Both the position numbers and the translations under genes were made by a program. DNA of 64,000 bases from Sphingomonas kaistensis (lineage in GTDB: Bacteria; Pseudomonadota; Alphaproteobacteria; Sphingomonadales; Sphingomonadaceae), in contig NZ_JAATJC010000001.1 in the NCBI RefSeq assembly GCF_011927725.1, forward strand, positions 627,001 to 691,000, in the 5' to 3' direction. The notes beneath the pieces were generated by a model. The model made no database searches, was not told where the DNA came from, and saw only the letters and a program-made list of their open reading frames with translations. Positions 1 to 9,824 of this stretch are shown one piece after another (the stretch's first letter is position 1; the number at the start of each line of letters is the position of its first letter).

Positions 1-489
1 TCCGGCCGAGCCGCCCCTGCCGCCGCCGAAGCCGCCGCCGCCGCTGCTGCCGCCACCGAAGCCGCCGTCGTCATAGCCGCCACCGCCGCTGCTGCGACCG
101 CCGCCGAAGCCGCCGCCACCACCGCCGCCGCCTTCACCGCCGCGGCCGTCGAGCAGCACCATCGAACTGTTGAAGTTCCTCAGCACGACCTCGGTCGAAT
201 AGCGGTCCTGGCCGTTCTGGTCCTGCCACTTGCGGGTCTCGAGCTGGCCTTCGAGATAGACCTTGCTGCCCTTCTTGAGGTAGCTCTTGGCGACCTTGGC
301 GAGGCCTTCGGAGAAGATCGCCACGGAATGCCACTGGGTGCGCTCCTGGCGGTTGCCGTCACGGTCCTTCCAGTTCTCGGACGTGGCGATCCTGAGGTTC
401 ACCACTTCGCCCCCGTTCTGGAACGAGCGGCTTTCGGGGTCCTGCCCCAGATTGCCGACCAGAATGACCTTGTTGACGCTACCCGCCAT
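1..489 (-). CDS. ssb: Single-stranded DNA-binding protein (partial, C-terminal end outside the window)
   Basis: Binds single-stranded DNA during replication, repair and recombination. The 163 visible codons start [19 protein letters not shown], the classic SSB OB-fold opening, and continue with [17 protein letters not shown] and [14 protein letters not shown], typical of bacterial SSB up to about residue 115. After that comes a linker made almost wholly of glycine with a few R, S, F, D and Y. The usual acidic tip that recruits partner proteins would lie beyond position 1, so it cannot be judged. ATG at 489 is the only sensible start. The gene stands alone, followed upstream by the end of feoB 30 bp away on the same strand. 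Confidence 0.95.
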   Translation of the reverse strand, partial: MAGSVNKVILVGNLGQDPESRSFQNGGEVVNLRIATSENWKDRDGNRQERTQWHSVAIFSEGLAKVAKSYLKKGSKVYLEGQLETRKWQDQNGQDRYSTEVVLRNFNSSMVLLDGRGGEGGGGGGGGFGGGRSSGGGGYDDGGFGGGSSGGGGFGGGRGGSAG

Positions 490-519
490 GCTTCACGACT
501 CCTCTATCTTGAGGAGCAG

Positions 520-2355
520 CTATAGGCCGAGAGCGACCGCCGTCCAGTAGGTCGCGCCCGCCGCAATGTAGGCAAGGACGAACAGATAGGTGACCATGAA
601 GATGGGCCATCGCCAGCTGTTGGTTTCGCGCCGGGTGACCGCGATGGTCGAGATGCACTGCGGCGCGAACACGAACCAGGCGAGGAAGGCGAGCGCGGTG
701 GGCAGCGGCCAGGCGCCGCGCAGCCGCTCGGCCAGGCTCTTCTCAAGCTGGGCTTCGTCGGATTCGTTCAAGGCGTAAACGGTGGCGATCGCCGACACCG
801 CCACCTCGCGTGCCGCCATCGACGGGAGCAGCGCCAGCGCGATGTCGTGATTGAAGCCGATCGGCTTCACCACGACCTCGATCCCGCTGGCGATCCTGCC
901 GGCGATCGAGACTTCGGTCTGGCTTTCGCCCGGGCCGGCCTTGGGGAAGCTGGCGAGCGCCCACAGGAGGACGGTGGTGACGAGGATGATCCCGCCCGCG
1001 CGCTTCAGGAAGATGATTGTCCGCTGCCACAGGCCGAGCGCGACATCCTTGAGCGCGGGCATCTGATACTTGGGCAGTTCCATCATGAACGAGGAGGCGG
1101 CGCCCCGCGCGACCGTCTTGCGCAGCGCCAGCGCGGCGAGCAGCGCGCCGACGATTCCGGCGAGGTAGAGGCCGAACATCACCACGCCCTGCAGATTGAC
1201 GAAGGGCGCAACCTCGCGGTGCGGGATGAAGGCGGCGATGATCAGGGTGTAGACCGGAAGCCGGGCCGAGCAGGTCATCAGCGGCGCCACCAGGATGGTG
1301 GTCAGCCGGTCCTTTTCATTGTCGATGGTGCGCGTCGCCATAATTCCGGGAACGGCGCAGGCGAAGCTCGACAACAGGGGGATGAAGGCGCGGCCCGACA
1401 GGCCGGCGGTGCCCATCAGCCGATCCATCAGGAAGGCGGCGCGGACCATGTAGCCGGTGCCTTCCAGGAGCAGGATGAACAGGAACAGGATCAGGATCTG
1501 CGGCAGGAACACGACCACTGCGCCGACCCCGCCGATCACCCCGTCGACCAGCAAGGAGCGAAGCGCGCCTTCGGGCAGGGCGTCGGTGACGAGCGTGCCG
1601 ACGACGGCCATTCCGTCCTCGATCCAGCCGATCGGGGTTTCCGACCAGGCGAACACCGCCTGGAACATGGCGAACATGACGAGGGCGAGAATGGCGACAC
1701 CCGCGACGGGGTGAAGCAGGACGCGGTCGAGGCGGTGGGTCCAGCGGCGCACCGGCGTTTCGTCGACGATGGCGGCGGCGGCGATCCGGCGCGCTTCGCG
1801 GGCGAGGTCGGCGGGGACCGGGACCGGAGCGGCGACGCTTCCGATCGCCTGCTCCAGTGCCTCCCGGACGCCGTCGAGGCCGCGGCGGCGGACGGCCACC
1901 GTCTCGACCACGGGCACGCCGAGCGCCGCCGACAATTGCTCCGCCGAGATGGTGAGGCCATCGCGCGCGGCCATGTCGATCATGTTGAGCGCGACCACCA
2001 TCGGCAGGCCGAGGCTGCGCAGTTCGAGCGCGAAGCGGAGGTGGTTGTCGAGGTTGGAGGCGTCGACCACCACCAGCAGGGCGTCGGGCTTGCGCTCGCC
2101 CGCCTGGCTTCCGCCCAGCACGTTGCGGGTGACCGCCTCGTCGGGGCTCGACGGCTCGAGCGCGTAGGTGCCGGGAAGGTCGACCAGTTCGACCGGGCGG
2201 CCGTCGGGAAGCGCGGTCCGGCCGCTTTTCCGTTCCACCGTGACGCCGGGATAATTGCCGACCTTCTGCCGGGCGCCGGTCAGGGCGTTGAACAGCGCGC
2301 TCTTGCCGGCATTGGGATTGCCGACGACGGCGACGAGGGGTGCGGGAAGGGTCAC
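520..2355 (-). CDS. feoB: Ferrous iron transporter B
   Basis: Inner-membrane Fe(II) uptake protein. The N-terminal G domain (about residues 1-170) has the P-loop GNPNAGKS near residue 12, the G2 region YPGVTVER, the G3 motif DLPGTYAL and the G4 motif NMID. A polytopic membrane part follows, with two FeoB gate regions, including a segment ending SCARLPVYTL. At 611 residues it is the short form, well below the roughly 770 of E. coli FeoB. It starts 20 bp after feoA and is surely cotranscribed with it. No feoC is present. Regulation is probably by Fur through the site in front of feoA. Confidence 0.95.
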   Translation of the reverse strand: MTLPAPLVAVVGNPNAGKSALFNALTGARQKVGNYPGVTVERKSGRTALPDGRPVELVDLPGTYALEPSSPDEAVTRNVLGGSQAGERKPDALLVVVDASNLDNHLRFALELRSLGLPMVVALNMIDMAARDGLTISAEQLSAALGVPVVETVAVRRRGLDGVREALEQAIGSVAAPVPVPADLAREARRIAAAAIVDETPVRRWTHRLDRVLLHPVAGVAILALVMFAMFQAVFAWSETPIGWIEDGMAVVGTLVTDALPEGALRSLLVDGVIGGVGAVVVFLPQILILFLFILLLEGTGYMVRAAFLMDRLMGTAGLSGRAFIPLLSSFACAVPGIMATRTIDNEKDRLTTILVAPLMTCSARLPVYTLIIAAFIPHREVAPFVNLQGVVMFGLYLAGIVGALLAALALRKTVARGAASSFMMELPKYQMPALKDVALGLWQRTIIFLKRAGGIILVTTVLLWALASFPKAGPGESQTEVSIAGRIASGIEVVVKPIGFNHDIALALLPSMAAREVAVSAIATVYALNESDEAQLEKSLAERLRGAWPLPTALAFLAWFVFAPQCISTIAVTRRETNSWRWPIFMVTYLFVLAYIAAGATYWTAVALGL

Positions 2356-2375
2356 TGGTGGCTGGGAAGCCCGGA

Positions 2376-2648
2376 TCAGTCGGCCGGGACCACCCGAATC
2401 GCGCGTGCATGGGCGCGGCGGATGGCGACGGTCATGCGGCCGACCTTCACCGCCAGCGGGTCGCGTCCGAACGGACCGGCGTGAAGCGGCTCGACCACCA
2501 CGTCGGGGTCAAAGCCGAAATGACGCAGCCGCGCCGATTCGTGCGTGCCGAGCAACGTCCAGTCGATCGCCGACACCCGTCCGCGGCGACCCAGCGCGAG
2601 CTGGTCGAGGGCAAGGGCGAAGTCGGCGGGGGTGGGCTGCACGGTCAT
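2376..2648 (-). CDS. feoA: Ferrous iron transport protein A
   Basis: A 90-residue SH3-like cytosolic partner of FeoB. The sequence carries the FeoA pattern LGRRGRVSAID, then RLRHFGFDPDVVVEPL, and ends with VKVGRMTVAIRRAHARAIRV, as in the family. It is first in the feoAB operon, 20 bp upstream of feoB. No clear Shine-Dalgarno sequence is visible in front of the ATG. Instead the AT-rich operator-like sequence reaches within a few bases of the start. Confidence 0.92.
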   Translation of the reverse strand: MTVQPTPADFALALDQLALGRRGRVSAIDWTLLGTHESARLRHFGFDPDVVVEPLHAGPFGRDPLAVKVGRMTVAIRRAHARAIRVVPAD

Positions 2649-2654
2649 TGCTGC

Positions 2655-2673
2655 GACTGATTATCAATAACAG
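2655..2673 (-). promoter_or_regulatory. Probable Fur operator in front of feoAB
   Basis: An A+T-rich, dyad-symmetric stretch in otherwise GC-rich DNA. Read toward feoA it contains TTATTGATAATCAG, close to the GATAAT-type Fur box repeats. TGCTG and CAGCA flank it as a further inverted repeat. It ends only about 6 bp before the feoA ATG, so iron-bound Fur would block transcription or initiation. Assignment rests on sequence resemblance plus the target genes. Confidence 0.5.
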
Positions 2674-2698
2674 CAGCGCGGGTCCAGCGAAGTTATTG

Positions 2699-3349
2699 CT
2701 AGCGCGGCGGATAGCGCAGCCGGCCGAGGAAGCGGGTCAGGCTCGGCCGCTCGGACTTGCCGATGCCGGCCTTCCACTTCTCGAACTGCATGACGTTGTC
2801 GATTCGCCGGTCGAGGAACGCCGCGGTGTCGGCCGCGCCCTCGCTGTCGTCGCCAAGCCAGGCGAGCAGGGTCGATCCGTAGACCGCCGAGAGGATCGCG
2901 CGCTTGGTGTAGTGGTTGTAATCGGTCGCGGTGTCGCCGGCCATGCGCCACATGACGTCGGCGCTGCGCCACGAAAAGCGCGCCGCGGTTGCGGAATTCT
3001 GCGGCATGGCAAGGATCGACAGCGCGCGGCGAATCGCTTCCTTGGCCGGCTCCTGGATCTGCAGTCGGGTCCAGACCAGCGCGCGGATGCGCTCGCGGAT
3101 CTTCATCGCCGCCAGCGTCTCGGGCGGAAGCGCCTCGGCCAGCGCCTTGTCGACGCCCTGGCCGTAGAGGTCGATCAGCCCGACCGGATCGCCCGGCACC
3201 GCCAGTGCGGCGACCGCGGGATCGACGCCCTCGCCCAGCGCCGCAGCTTCCACCGCCGCCGCGGTCCAGCCGTCGAACGCCGCATTCTCGCCAATCGCAA
3301 GGGCGAGGTCGAGCGCGGTTTGCTGGACGGGCGACAGGGTGGTGGTCAT
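2699..3349 (-). CDS. COQ9 family protein (ubiquinone biosynthesis)
   Basis: A 216-residue protein of the COQ9 family, found in mitochondria and alphaproteobacteria, where it binds lipids and assists the hydroxylation steps of ubiquinone synthesis. The family features seen are a helical N-terminal half like a TetR fold, a central W-SADVMWRMAGD segment followed by YNHYTKRAIL, and the C-terminal FLDRRIDNVMQFEKWK. It overlaps the upstream transporter gene by 4 bp (ATGA), so the two are cotranscribed. A ubiH-type hydroxylase lies about 5 kb away but is not in the same operon. Confidence 0.88.
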   Translation of the reverse strand: MTTTLSPVQQTALDLALAIGENAAFDGWTAAAVEAAALGEGVDPAVAALAVPGDPVGLIDLYGQGVDKALAEALPPETLAAMKIRERIRALVWTRLQIQEPAKEAIRRALSILAMPQNSATAARFSWRSADVMWRMAGDTATDYNHYTKRAILSAVYGSTLLAWLGDDSEGAADTAAFLDRRIDNVMQFEKWKAGIGKSERPSLTRFLGRLRYPPR

Positions 3350-4233
3350 GCTGACACCGACTTGGGGCCGGAGCCGCCCTCATGCAAGCGGACCAGCACC
3401 AGCGCGACGGCGATGGCGGCGGCACCAAGGAAGTCGAGTGACGTCATGACTTCGCCATAGGCGATCCACCCGATCGCCGCCGATACGGCCGGTTGGGTCA
3501 GCAGCGCGAGCCCGACCACCAGCGGCGGGACCTGGCCTAGCGAATAGACCAGGCACCCCTGCCCCACCACCTGGCTGCCCAGCGCGAGCAGCAGCAGGGG
3601 AGTCCAGTCGCTGGGCACGATCGTCTCCCCCATCGCCGCAGCGAACGGCAACAGCAGGGCCGCTCCGAACGCACTGGCGAGGATCAGCACCGGAAGCGGC
3701 TGAAGCGTCCCGCGCACCCGCTCCACGGCGATGAGATAACCGGCGTAGAGCAGCCCGGCGAGCAGGGTCAGGAGATCGCCGCGAAGGTAGCGGGCACTCA
3801 GTTCGGCGCTTCCCGCCATCAGCAGCGCAGAGCCGAACAGCGCCAGCAGCAGCGCCGCGGCCTGCAGCCGGGTCGGCAAGCGCCGCGCCAGCCACAGGCC
3901 CCAGGCGGCAAAGGCAAAGCTTGCAATGTTTCCGAACAGCGTGGCGTTGCCGAGCTTGGTAAGATGGATCCCGGCGTGCCAGGCGGCGAGATCGGCCGCG
4001 AAGAAAAAGGCGGCGACCGCGATCACCAGTACGGAGGCGCGGCCCGGCCAGTGCGCCGGCTGTCCCATCGCCCTTGCCAGCACCAACAGGAACGGAAGCG
4101 CCAGCGCCAGCCGCCAGAAGCCCGCCGCGCTCGGGCCGACGTCGCTCAGCCGCACCATCCACGGCCCGAACGCCAGCGCGACATTGCCGAGCATCAGGAT
4201 CGCAAAGGCGCGGGGGGAGACACGCTGGGTCAC
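3346..4233 (-). CDS. DMT-superfamily permease (EamA type)
   Basis: A 295-residue integral membrane protein with about ten hydrophobic segments arranged as two EamA repeats, the standard layout of drug/metabolite transporters. It starts MTQRVSPRAFAILMLGNVALAFGP and includes the repeat-like stretch GLLYAGYLIAVERVRG. The substrate cannot be read from the sequence; relatives export amino acids, nucleosides or drugs. Its stop overlaps the COQ9 start by 4 bp. It faces the ene-reductase across a 119-bp divergent intergenic region. Confidence 0.85.
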   Translation of the reverse strand: MTQRVSPRAFAILMLGNVALAFGPWMVRLSDVGPSAAGFWRLALALPFLLVLARAMGQPAHWPGRASVLVIAVAAFFFAADLAAWHAGIHLTKLGNATLFGNIASFAFAAWGLWLARRLPTRLQAAALLLALFGSALLMAGSAELSARYLRGDLLTLLAGLLYAGYLIAVERVRGTLQPLPVLILASAFGAALLLPFAAAMGETIVPSDWTPLLLLALGSQVVGQGCLVYSLGQVPPLVVGLALLTQPAVSAAIGWIAYGEVMTSLDFLGAAAIAVALVLVRLHEGGSGPKSVSA

Positions 4234-4352
4234 CGCGTCTTCCTAGCCACCGTGTAAGCGGGGTCCACCCCCACATACCGTGGCGCCGATTGTTATGCGC
4301 TGGAGCCACCCTATCTGACGAGCCGTGCTCGTTCCTCAAGCAGGACCTTTTC

Positions 4353-5441
4353 ATGCCCGATCTGTTTGACCCCGTCGTCTTCGGCGACATCCATCTCGCC
4401 AACCGCATCGTCATGGCCCCGCTCACCCGCGGGCGGTCCGGCCCGGCCGGCGTGCCGACCGACCTGGGCGTCGAATATTACCGACAGCGCGCCGGCGCGG
4501 GGCTGATCATCTCCGAAGGCACCGGAATCAGCCGCGAGGGCCTCGGCTGGCCCAATGCGCCGGGGCTGTGGACGGAGGAACAGGTCGAGGGCTGGAAGCC
4601 GGTGACCGAGGCCGTCCACCGCGCCGGAGGCAGGATCGTCGCGCAGCTGTGGCACATGGGGCGGCTGGTCCACTCAAGCGTGACCGGCACCCAGCCGGTA
4701 TCGGCCAGCGCCACCACTGCCCCGCACAAGGCGCATACCTACGAGGGCAAGAAGCCTTACGAGGAAGCGCGGGCGATCACCCATGACGATATCCAGCGCA
4801 TCCTCGGCGATTATGCGACGGCAACCCGCAACGCCCTGCGCGCCGGATTCGACGGGGTGCAGCTGCACGGCGCCAATGGCTATCTGATCGACCAGTTCCT
4901 GCGCGACGGCACCAACCATCGCGACGACGGCTACGGGGGTCCGGTCGAGAATCGCATCCGCCTGCTGCGGGAGGCGACCGAGGCGCTGATCTCGGAAGCG
5001 GGTGCCGGCCGCACCCTTGTTCGGCTGAGCCCGCTCGGGCTGGTCCAGGGCTGCGACGACAGCGATCCGCACGGACTGTTCATCGCCGCCGGCAAGGCGC
5101 TGGGCGAACTTGGCATCGCCGCCATCGAGCTGCGCGAGCCGGGCGCGCATTCCACCTTCGCGCCGAGCGACATCCCTCCGGTCAGCCCGCACATCCGCCC
5201 GCACTTCAAGGGCGGGATCATCCTCAACAGCGATTATGACGGCCCGTCGGCGCAGGCCCGCCTGGACGAAGGGGTCGCCGATGCGATCGCATTCGGGCGG
5301 CCGTTCATCTCCAACCCGGACCTGCCGCAACGCCTCCGCAAGGCGCTCCCCCTCGCAGCGCCCGATCCCGCCACCTTCTACACCGCAGGGCCCGAGGGCT
5401 ACACCGATTATCCGGCCGCGGAGGAACAGGAGGCCGCCTGA
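4353..5441 (+). CDS. Old-yellow-enzyme family alkene reductase
   Basis: An FMN-dependent NAD(P)H oxidoreductase of the OYE/NemA type that reduces activated C=C bonds. The 362-residue TIM barrel begins MPDLFDPVVFGDIHLANRIV, followed by MAPLTRGR. The active-site pair is the H172-G-A-N175 motif, a His/Asn version, then the NHRDDGYGG loop of the family. The C-terminal half has the FMN phosphate-binding region ending in DAIAFGRPFISNPDLP. I chose the ATG at 4353 because the homologous region starts there; the frame is open further upstream. SOUL follows after 15 bp. Confidence 0.9.
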   Translation: MPDLFDPVVFGDIHLANRIVMAPLTRGRSGPAGVPTDLGVEYYRQRAGAGLIISEGTGISREGLGWPNAPGLWTEEQVEGWKPVTEAVHRAGGRIVAQLWHMGRLVHSSVTGTQPVSASATTAPHKAHTYEGKKPYEEARAITHDDIQRILGDYATATRNALRAGFDGVQLHGANGYLIDQFLRDGTNHRDDGYGGPVENRIRLLREATEALISEAGAGRTLVRLSPLGLVQGCDDSDPHGLFIAAGKALGELGIAAIELREPGAHSTFAPSDIPPVSPHIRPHFKGGIILNSDYDGPSAQARLDEGVADAIAFGRPFISNPDLPQRLRKALPLAAPDPATFYTAGPEGYTDYPAAEEQEAA

Positions 5442-5456
5442 GTCTTTGTCGCAGCT

Positions 5457-6101
5457 ATGGCAAAAGCATCGACACACAATCGCGTGAACTGGAAGGCCGC
5501 CGGCGCGGTCGCCGCTGCAACCCTGGTCGGGCTCGGCGTCGCCTATGTTCTTCAGGAAAAAGCGACGCCGGGGCCCGATTACCGGACCCTGGTCAGCGAC
5601 GGCGACCTCCAGATCCGAAGCTATCCCGCGATCAAGGTCGCCGAGACGGTAGTCAGCGGGCCGCGCAAGGAAGCGCTGGCCGAGGGCTTCCGGATCCTCG
5701 CCGACTATATCTTCGCCAAGTCGCGACCCGGCGAAAAGCTGCCGATGACGGCCCCGGTCCTGCAGGATGCGGGCAACCCCATGGCCAGCGACCCCCCGCG
5801 GTTCGACGACGAGGTCGAGGGCGGCTGGCGGGTGCGCTTCGTAATGCCCGAGGGGCATGACCTGCCCGAGCCGCCCGAAGGGGTGACCCTGATCGACCTG
5901 CCGTCCCGGCGGGTCGGCGCGGCGACCTTCCACGGCACGGCCCACGACGATCGTCTGCAGGCGGCCGAGGACCGGCTGCGCGGCTGGCTTGCCCGCCACG
6001 GCGAGGAATCGGTCAAGTGCGAGCCGGAATATGCCTTCTACAACTCGCCGATGATCCCGCCGCCCCTGCGCCGCAACGAGGTGCTGTTGGCGCTGATCTA
6101 G
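5457..6101 (+). CDS. SOUL family heme-binding protein
   Basis: A 214-residue protein of the SOUL/HBP family. Residues about 13-33 form a hydrophobic segment (WKAAGAVAAATLVGLGVAYV) that acts as a signal anchor, so the domain is probably periplasmic. The family core is visible as DLQIRSYPAIKVAETVVSG, then FRILADYIFAK, MTAPVLQ, and the C-terminal YAFYNSPMIPPPLRRNEVLL. Bacterial SOUL proteins are inferred to bind heme or other tetrapyrroles, but their physiological role is unclear. It lies 15 bp after the ene-reductase and is probably in one operon with it. It ends 18 bp from convergent ftsK. Confidence 0.88.
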   Translation: MAKASTHNRVNWKAAGAVAAATLVGLGVAYVLQEKATPGPDYRTLVSDGDLQIRSYPAIKVAETVVSGPRKEALAEGFRILADYIFAKSRPGEKLPMTAPVLQDAGNPMASDPPRFDDEVEGGWRVRFVMPEGHDLPEPPEGVTLIDLPSRRVGAATFHGTAHDDRLQAAEDRLRGWLARHGEESVKCEPEYAFYNSPMIPPPLRRNEVLLALI

Positions 6102-6119
6102 GACGCCGCAACGGCCACC

Positions 6120-8465
6120 TCAGATCGGGTGGCCGTCGGTGTCCATCAGCACTTCGCGGCGTCCGACGTGGTCGGGCTGGCCGACCTTGCCGTCCTTTTC
6201 CATCCGTTCGATCAGCCGCGCCGCGCTGTTGTAGCCGACGCGAAGCTGGCGCTGGAGGTAGGAGGTCGAGGCCTTCTGGCTTTCGGCCACCACCTGGATC
6301 GCCTTGCGATAGAGCTGGCTTTCGGGATCGTCGTCGCCGTCGGGTGCGCCGTCCAATGCGAAGCCGCCATCCTCGGGCTCCTCGGTGACCGCGCTGATAT
6401 AGTCTGGCGTCCCCTGCTTGCGCCAATGGTCGGCGATCAGGCGCACCTCGTCGTCGCTGACGAAGGGGCCATGGACGCGCAGGATCTGCTTGCCGCCCGG
6501 CATGTACAGCATGTCGCCCTTGCCCAGCAGCTGCTCCGCCCCCTGCTCGCCGAGGATGGTGCGGCTGTCGATCTTGCTGGTGACCTGGAAGCTGATCCGG
6601 GTAGGCAAATTGGCCTTGATGACGCCAGTGATGACGTCAACCGACGGACGCTGGGTCGCCATGATGAGGTGGATGCCGGCCGCGCGGGCCTTTTGCGCCA
6701 GCCGCTGGATCAGGAATTCGACCTCCTTGCCGGCGGTCATCATCAGGTCGGCCAACTCGTCGACCACCACCACGATCTGCGGCAGGACCTCGTAATCCAG
6801 CTCCTCGGTTTCGTAGACGGGCTGCCCGCTGTCGGCGTCGTAGCCGGTCTGGACCTTGCGACCGAGCTTGGTGCCGCGGGCCTTGGCCTCCAGCACCTTG
6901 TCGTTGAAGCTCTTCAAGGCGCGCACGCCGAGGCTGGCCATCATCCGATAGCGCTCCTCCATCTGCTCGACCGCCCACTTCAGCGCACGGATCGCCTTGG
7001 GCGGCTCGGTGACGACCGGCGCCAGGAGATGCGGAATCCCGTCGTAGATGCTGAGTTCGAGCATCTTGGGGTCGATCATGATCATCCGGCACTGGTCCGG
7101 GCCCATCCGGTACAGCAGCGACAGGATCATGCAGTTGAGCCCGACCGACTTGCCCGACCCGGTGGTGCCCGCGACCAGCAGGTGCGGCATCGGCGCCAGA
7201 TCGGCGATGACCGGATCGCCGGCGATGTTCTTGCCGAGCACCAAGGGCAGGCTCATCGCCTGGTCGGCGAACGCCTGGCTGCCGATCAGTTCACGCAGCG
7301 CCACGCTTTCGCGCTTGGGATTGGGCAGCTCGATGCCGATCACGCTGCGCCCGGGGATCGTCGCGACGCGGGCCGACAGGGCGCTCATGTTGCGGGCGAT
7401 GTCGTCGGCGAGCTGGATCACGCGGCTCGCCTTGATGCCGCTGGCAGGCTCCAGCTCGTACATGGTGACGACCGGGCCGGGGCGCACCTCGACGATGTCG
7501 CCGCGAACGTGGAAATCCTCCAGCACGCTTTCAAGCAGGCGGGCGTTGCGTTCCAGCCCGGCGCGGTCGACCGGGTTCCGCCCGGCGTCGGTCGGCGCGG
7601 TGAGCAGGTCGATCGGCGGGAGGGCGTAGCTGTCGCCCAGCGCCAGGCTCTGCTGCTGGGAGGCGGCGCCCTTTCGCCCGCGCGGCTTGTCGACCACCGC
7701 CGCAGCGGGCGTGATGGCGGCGCTCGGTTCCTTGACGTTGACCTCCGGACGCGAGCGTGGCGGGGACACCGCCCGCCCCTCCTCGCGCTCCACCGCGGTG
7801 CGGCGCGGGGCTGGCGCCGCTTCGCCTTCGCGGCGGCGCAGGCGGGTCGCGACGAAGGCCTTTTCATCCTCGTTGAGGCCGAGGGCGAGAAACGCCAGCA
7901 GCAGACCCCCAATGCCGAGCAGCAGGATCAGCGCGATCCGGCTCGGTCCGGCGATGGCCGGTTCGGGGATCAGCGCCAGCAGCGCGTTCCAGCCATTCGC
8001 TCCCGCCAGTCCGAGCACTCCGGCCAGGCCCGCCGGAAGCCCCGACGCCACCGACTTGGTGGTGAGGCCAAGCGCCATCCCGATAAGCACCGCGCCCAGC
8101 GACGCGACCAGCAAGGCCCGCCCGACCCGGCCGGTCGGACGATTGCCGAGCAACCTCGTCCCGGCCAGCGCAAGCACCGGCAGCAAGGTGACGCCGCCCG
8201 GACCGAACAGCAGCAGCAGCAGGTCGCTGGCATAAGCGCCGGGCAGGCCGAGCCAATTCTGTGCCGGGCCGCCGGCCGCGGTGCTCCAGCTCGGGTCGGT
8301 CCGCTGGTGGGTCAGGAGCGAAACCGCAAGCGCAAGCGCCGCGGCAATCGCCAGCACGCCGGCCAGCTTCACCGCCAGCGCGCGCACGGCCCCGCCGAGG
8401 CGATCGCGCCAGTCGGGTTCCAGCTCGCGCCGGTCCGCTCGCGTACGTGCTGCTGCCGTTGCCAT
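6120..8465 (-). CDS. ftsK: DNA translocase FtsK
   Basis: A membrane-anchored ATPase that pumps DNA at the division septum and helps resolve chromosome dimers. The 781 residues comprise four N-terminal membrane segments (to about 190), a short charged linker, the alpha/beta motor with Walker A GTTGSGKS (Lys439) and Walker [12 protein letters not shown], and a C-terminal winged-helix gamma domain (from about 715) with [22 protein letters not shown]. The gamma domain binds the polar KOPS sequences. The linker is short compared with E. coli FtsK. The gene is transcribed alone, away from the ubiH-like gene. Confidence 0.96.
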   Translation of the reverse strand: MATAAARTRADRRELEPDWRDRLGGAVRALAVKLAGVLAIAAALALAVSLLTHQRTDPSWSTAAGGPAQNWLGLPGAYASDLLLLLFGPGGVTLLPVLALAGTRLLGNRPTGRVGRALLVASLGAVLIGMALGLTTKSVASGLPAGLAGVLGLAGANGWNALLALIPEPAIAGPSRIALILLLGIGGLLLAFLALGLNEDEKAFVATRLRRREGEAAPAPRRTAVEREEGRAVSPPRSRPEVNVKEPSAAITPAAAVVDKPRGRKGAASQQQSLALGDSYALPPIDLLTAPTDAGRNPVDRAGLERNARLLESVLEDFHVRGDIVEVRPGPVVTMYELEPASGIKASRVIQLADDIARNMSALSARVATIPGRSVIGIELPNPKRESVALRELIGSQAFADQAMSLPLVLGKNIAGDPVIADLAPMPHLLVAGTTGSGKSVGLNCMILSLLYRMGPDQCRMIMIDPKMLELSIYDGIPHLLAPVVTEPPKAIRALKWAVEQMEERYRMMASLGVRALKSFNDKVLEAKARGTKLGRKVQTGYDADSGQPVYETEELDYEVLPQIVVVVDELADLMMTAGKEVEFLIQRLAQKARAAGIHLIMATQRPSVDVITGVIKANLPTRISFQVTSKIDSRTILGEQGAEQLLGKGDMLYMPGGKQILRVHGPFVSDDEVRLIADHWRKQGTPDYISAVTEEPEDGGFALDGAPDGDDDPESQLYRKAIQVVAESQKASTSYLQRQLRVGYNSAARLIERMEKDGKVGQPDHVGRREVLMDTDGHPI

Positions 8466-8578
8466 GTCCTAAGTGCCTGTCCCGCCCCGAGTGTGTCGTC
8501 CGTTCCCTTATTGTGCCTGTGACCCGAGACCATGGTCAAGGATGACGAGGGCGCGGCGAGCGCCTACATGCGGCTTCC

Positions 8579-9814
8579 ATGACACAGCAACAGCGCACCC
8601 AGGCGGACGTCATCATCCTTGGCGGAGGATTGGTAGGGCTGTCGCTCGCCGCCGCGCTGGACAGCGCTGGGCTGCGCTCGATCGTGGTCGATCCCGCCGA
8701 TCCGGCCGGCCGCACCGACGTCGCCTTCGACGGCCGCACCACCGCCGTTTCCTCGTCCAGCATGCGGATGTTCGGCGCAACCGGCGTGCTCGATCACCTG
8801 GCGGTGCCCGGCTGCCCGATCCACGCCATTCGCGTTGCCGACGGGCTGGCGCCGGGCGGGCTTACCTTTGAACCGGGTGAAGACGGCGAGCCGCTGGGCG
8901 TGATGCACGAGAACCGCCACCTGCGCGCCGCGCTGCAGGACCGGGCCGAGGCCGGAGCGAACATCGACCTCAGGTGGAAGACCCCGGTCGCAGAAGTCGT
9001 GCGAGACGATTTCTCGGGCCGCGTCCGGCTCGCCGGCGGAGAGGAACTGACCGCGCCCCTGATCGTCGGGGCCGAAGGGCGCCGCTCCCCGTCGCGCGAC
9101 GCGGCCGGGATCCGCATGGCGCGCTGGTCGTACAAGCATAGCGCCATCGTCTCGACCCTCGCCCACGATCTCCCGCACGAGCAGATCGCCTACGAGATCT
9201 TCTATCCCGCCGGGCCGTTCGCCCTGCTGCCGATGACCGACCTTGCGGACGGCACCCACCGCTCGGCGATCGTCTGGTCGATCGCCAATGACAAGGCGGC
9301 CGGCCTGCTCAAGCTCGACGACGCGGCCTTCGCCGCCGAGGCCGAGGCCGCGATGGGCGGGTTCCTCGGCGCGATCCGGCTGCTGACCCCGCGCTCCTCC
9401 TATCCGCTGGGCTTCCACCATGCGACGCGGATCACCGATATAAGGCTGGCGCTGGCCGGCGACGCGGCCCATGCAGTGCATCCGATCGCCGGCCAGGGCG
9501 TCAACCTCGGCTTCCGCGATGCGGCGGCGCTGGCCGAGGTGCTGGTCGATGGCGCCCGGCTGGGGCTCGACCTCGGCGATGCGCAACTGCTTGCCCGCTA
9601 CCAGCGCTGGCGGGCACTCGATGCGTTCAGCGTGGCGCTTGCGACCGACGGACTGACCCGGCTCTACGGGGTACCGGGGCGGACGGCCTCGGCCGTGCGG
9701 CGGATCGGCATGGGGATCGTCGATCGTTTGGGGCCGCTCAAGCACAAGCTCAATGCGGCGGCGCGCGGCAACAGCGGCGACCTGCCGCGATTGCTGATGG
9801 GGGAAGCGCTCTAG
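8579..9814 (+). CDS. Ubiquinone biosynthesis FAD-dependent hydroxylase (UbiH/UbiF/COQ6 family)
   Basis: A 411-residue flavoprotein monooxygenase that hydroxylates the ubiquinone ring. Motifs in order: the Rossmann GxGxxG-type ILGGGLVGLSLA at residues 12-23, the DG segment GAEGRRSPSRDAAGI, and the second FAD motif GDAAHAVHPIAGQGVNLGFRD. The last is diagnostic of the UbiH/COQ6 group. Which ring position it uses (C4, C5 or C6) cannot be told, since alphaproteobacterial enzymes vary in this respect. It stands alone, divergent from ftsK, and ends 10 bp from the convergent LON-domain gene. Confidence 0.88.
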   Translation: MTQQQRTQADVIILGGGLVGLSLAAALDSAGLRSIVVDPADPAGRTDVAFDGRTTAVSSSSMRMFGATGVLDHLAVPGCPIHAIRVADGLAPGGLTFEPGEDGEPLGVMHENRHLRAALQDRAEAGANIDLRWKTPVAEVVRDDFSGRVRLAGGEELTAPLIVGAEGRRSPSRDAAGIRMARWSYKHSAIVSTLAHDLPHEQIAYEIFYPAGPFALLPMTDLADGTHRSAIVWSIANDKAAGLLKLDDAAFAAEAEAAMGGFLGAIRLLTPRSSYPLGFHHATRITDIRLALAGDAAHAVHPIAGQGVNLGFRDAAALAEVLVDGARLGLDLGDAQLLARYQRWRALDAFSVALATDGLTRLYGVPGRTASAVRRIGMGIVDRLGPLKHKLNAAARGNSGDLPRLLMGEAL

Positions 9815-9824
9815 GGCGCCGCCC

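Noticed and set aside
847..2484. 545-codon open frame on the plus strand across feoB
   Set aside because: It is antisense to feoB, with a composition typical of GC-rich shadow frames (rich in D, H, R, G, Q) and no recognisable domain.
8502..8516. LexA-like sequence before ftsK
   Set aside because: GTTC-N7-GTGC has a mismatch in a key base and no supporting context.
6129..8522. 797-codon open frame on the plus strand across ftsK
   Set aside because: Antisense shadow of ftsK, low-complexity His/Asp/Arg/Gln-rich, no domain.
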